NCBI GenBank assembly: GCA_002189035.1
Contig: NEEC01000296.1
Span: 1-20,294 of the forward strand
From: Utricularia gibba
Lineage: Eukaryota > Streptophyta > Magnoliopsida > Lamiales > Lentibulariaceae
Direction: 5' to 3'
Length of the DNA: 20,294 nt
Each line of letters opens with the position of its first letter. Position 1 is the first letter of the stretch. The notes below the pieces were generated by a model. The model was not told the DNA's origin. It ran no database searches and saw nothing but the letters and a program-made list of their open reading frames with translations. Shown here one piece after another: positions 18,621 through 20,294 of the stretch. Made by a program: the position numbers and the translations under genes.

Positions 18621-18928
18621 TCACGTGCACCCCACATGATTTTTTTAACAACAACTTTATACTGAGGAGGCGGTCTTGGGGCACTGGGAACCGGAAAAAG
18701 ATCAGCTTAGGCCTTGCCCAAAGTAAGTTGTAGCCCGGCAAAGAAAGTGATGTATTTATTAACGTTCGGTTTTCGTGTTGCCTACATGGTTTTTCAAGGA
18801 ACAGCTTCTCGTTTTGTGGCGGCCAGTCTCGCTAGGAACTTGGTCCGGGCCCGCGATTCTTTATGGCTCATGAGGACAAAAGGATGCAAATCGATGAATA
18901 CAATGTTGCATTTGTTTAAATTGCGATA
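18621..18928 (+). repeat. Monomer 61, class B
   Basis: B throughout with AGATCAGCTTAGGCC and TTTTCGTGTTGCC, as at 16444. Confidence 0.86.
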
Positions 18929-19242
18929 TCACGTGCACCCCACATGATTTTTTTCAACAACTTACTTTATACTTGAGCAGGCGGTCTTTGGGTGCACCTG
19001 GAACGGGACAAAGGTAAGGTTTGGCTTGCACCGAGAGTTAGTTGTAGTCCGGCAAATAAAGTGATGTATTTATTATCGTTCGGTTTTCGGGGCTGCCTAC
19101 ATGGTTTTTCAAGGAACCGCTTCTCGTTTTTGGCGGCCAGTCTCGCTGGGAACTTGGTCCTTGACCCCGATTCTGTATGCTCATTAGGTCAACTGGATGC
19201 AAATCGATTAAAAAAAATGATGCATTTGTTTAAATTATGATG
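18929..19242 (+). repeat. Monomer 62, class A
   Basis: Class A with TATGCTC, as in its partner at 16754; private TCATTAGG substitution. Confidence 0.89.
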
Positions 19243-19556
19243 TCACGTGCACCCCACATGATTTTTTCAACAACTTACTTTATACTTGAGCAGGCGGTCT
19301 TTGGGTGCACCTGGAACGGGACAAAGGTAAGGTTTGGCTTGCATCGAGAAGTTAGTTGTAGTCCGGCAAATAAAGTGATGTATTTATTATCGTTCGGTTT
19401 TCGGGGGCTGCCTACATGGTTTTTCAAGGAACAGCTTCTCGTTTGTGGCGGCCAGTCTCGCTAGGAACTTGTCTGGGCCCGCGATTCTTTATGGCTCATG
19501 AGGACAAAAGGATGCAAATCGATGAATACAATGTTGCATTTGTTTAAATTGCGATA
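19243..19556 (+). repeat. Monomer 63, class A/B mosaic
   Basis: A left with CTTGCATCGAGAAG, B from AACAGCTT through the GATGAATACAATGTTGC tail. Confidence 0.86.
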
Positions 19557-19867
19557 TCACGTGCACCCCACATCATTTTTTCAACAACTTACTTTATACT
19601 TGAGCAGGCGGTCTTTCGGTGCACCTGGAACGGGCAAAGGTAAGGTTTGCTTGCACCGAGAGTTAGTTGTAGTCCGACAAATAAAGTGATGTATTTATTA
19701 TCGTTTTTTTCGGGGCTGCCTACATGGTTATTCAAGGAACAGCTTCTCGTTTTGTGGCGGCCAGTCTCGCTGGGAACTTGGTCCTTGACCCCGATTCTGT
19801 ATTGCTCATGAGGTCAACCGGATGCAAATGAATTAAAAAAAATGATGCATTTGTTTAAATTACGATA
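19557..19867 (+). repeat. Monomer 64, class A'
   Basis: A copy with the most altered TTCGG tract (seven T), GGTTATTCAAGG, AACAGCTT and TATTGCTC. Confidence 0.83.
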
Positions 19868-20176
19868 TCACGTGCACCCCTACATAATTTTCAAACTCTT
19901 ACTTTATACTTGAGGAGGTGGTCTTGGGGGAAGAGGAACTGGACAAAAGGCAACTTAGGCTTGGGCCGAAAGTAAGTTGTAGCCGGCAATGAATGTGATG
20001 TATTTATTAAGTTCGGTTTTCGCGGGCTGCCTACATGGTTTTTCAAGGAACCGCTTCTCGTTTTGTGCGGCCAGTCTCGCTGGGAACTTGGTCCTTGACC
20101 CCGATTCTGTATGGCTCATGAGGTCAACTGGATGCAAATCGATTAAAAAAAATGATCCATTTGTTTAAATTATGAG
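19868..20176 (+). repeat. Monomer 65, class C/A
   Basis: C left half with GAGGTGGTC and GGGGGAAGAGGAAC. It carries more private changes than usual (CCCCTACATAATTTTC, GAATGTGATG, TTTTCGCGGGC). A right half with TGATCCATTT. Confidence 0.83.
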
Positions 20177-20294
20177 TCACGTGCACCCCATGATTTTTCA
20201 ACAACTTACTTTATACTTGAGAAGGCGGTCTTTGGTGCACTTGGAACCGGAAAAAGATCAGCTTAGGCCTTGGCCCAAAGTAAGTTGTAGCCCG
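20177..20294 (+). repeat. Monomer 66, B left half, truncated by the window end
   Basis: First 118 bases of a B copy of the AGATCAG/AGGCC form; the window ends at TAGCCCG. One T is lost before the junction (GAGTCACGTG). The array clearly continues. Confidence 0.85.

Larger units (their letters stand above)
1..20294 (+). repeat. Tandem satellite DNA array, ~310-bp monomer, 65 full copies plus one partial
   Basis: The entire window is a head-to-tail array with no unique sequence between copies. Every copy starts at a TCACGTG-type junction, passes through the near-invariant tracts TACATGGTTTTTCAAGGAAC and GTGGCGGCCAGTCTCGCT, and ends in an AT-rich stretch with ATGCAAATCGAT and TTTGTTTAAATT. Spacing of starts is 287-316 bases, mostly 308-315. 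All copies share one orientation and the array continues past both window ends. Variation is of two kinds: fixed blocks of substitutions that define classes A, B and C, and scattered one-base indels. Arrays of this kind are typical of eukaryotic centromeric, pericentromeric or subtelomeric heterochromatin. Ribosomal spacer subrepeats are a less likely alternative, because over 20 kb shows no rRNA sequence. I do not recognise the family or the species. Confidence 0.97.
18621..20294 (+). repeat. Seven-monomer higher-order repeat, second copy (incomplete)
   Basis: Five complete members and one partial member match the block starting at 16444 in order and in private variants. The window ends inside the sixth member, so the seventh and any further period are not visible. 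Confidence 0.75.
19557..20294 (+). repeat. A'-C-B cassette 6 (cut by window end)
   Basis: The A monomer has CGTTTTTTTCGGGG near 19702, TATTGCTCATGAGG and a CAAATGAATT tail close to cassette 5's CAAATGATT. The C monomer (19868, with GGGGGAAGAGGAACTGG) and a B-left monomer cut by the window end follow. Confidence 0.75.

Noticed and set aside
1-20294. CRISPR array
   Set aside because: Repeats are ~310 bases, directly adjoining and without unique spacers.
1-20294. Transposon or LTR array
   Set aside because: No terminal inverted repeats, target duplications, LTR ends, or transposase or polymerase frames; both window ends lie inside satellite monomers.
1-20294. Ribosomal intergenic spacer subrepeats
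   Set aside because: Subrepeats of this length exist in some spacers, but over 20 kb contains no rRNA sequence; kept only as a minor alternative.

Overview
The whole window is one uninterrupted head-to-tail satellite DNA array. I count 65 complete monomers and a 118-base partial copy, all on the same strand, with lengths of 287 to 316 bases and a mean of about 310. I set monomer starts at the T of the junction motif TCACGTG. No flanking unique DNA, gene, RNA gene, transposon or CRISPR array is visible, and the array runs off both ends. An array like this indicates nuclear DNA of a eukaryote (centromeric, pericentromeric, subtelomeric or other heterochromatin). I do not recognise the family and cannot name the organism. 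The first monomer is about 45% GC by hand count (141 of 315).

Monomers are mosaics of a few segment types. The left half comes in three forms. A has GAGCAGGCGG, GGGACAAAGGTAAG, CCGAGAGTTAG, TCCGGCAAATAAAG and TTATCG. B has CTTGGAACCGGAAAAA, TCAGCTTAGGC, CCCAAAGTAAG, CCCGGCAAAGAAAG, TTAACG and often GTGTTGCC. C has GGACAAAAGG, CTTAGGCTTGGCCGAAAG and TTAACG. The right half comes in two forms. A has AACCGCTT, TGGGAACTTGGTCCTTGACC, TTCTGTATGG, GTCAACTGG and ATTAAAAAAAATGATGC. B has AACAGCTT, TAGGAACTTGGTCCGGGCCC, TTCTTTATGG, GACAAAAGG and GATGAATACAATGTTGC. Labels such as A/B mean left form/right form; B>A means a B monomer that turns to A sequence after CTCATGAG.

Three levels of order stand out. 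(1) Each ~310-base monomer looks like an old dimer of two ~157-base half-units: homologous blocks recur at a steady 157-158 base offset. (2) Monomers are not shuffled at random. All six C monomers follow an A monomer carrying a private change in the TTCGG tract, and all six are followed by a B-left monomer. This A'-C-B cassette recurs at 1560, 3721, 6838, 10568, 17379 and 19557. (3) At the right end a seven-monomer higher-order repeat of about 2,177 bases is visible (16444-18620, then 18621-20294); a related seven-monomer period occurs at 1560-5901, and a three-monomer local duplication at 11800-13655.

The many short reading frames on both strands are the same satellite sequence read repeatedly. 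They shift frame at single-base indels, none exceeds 102 codons, and I annotate no protein. All work was done by eye; class assignments are solid, but identity percentages and alignments need computing.
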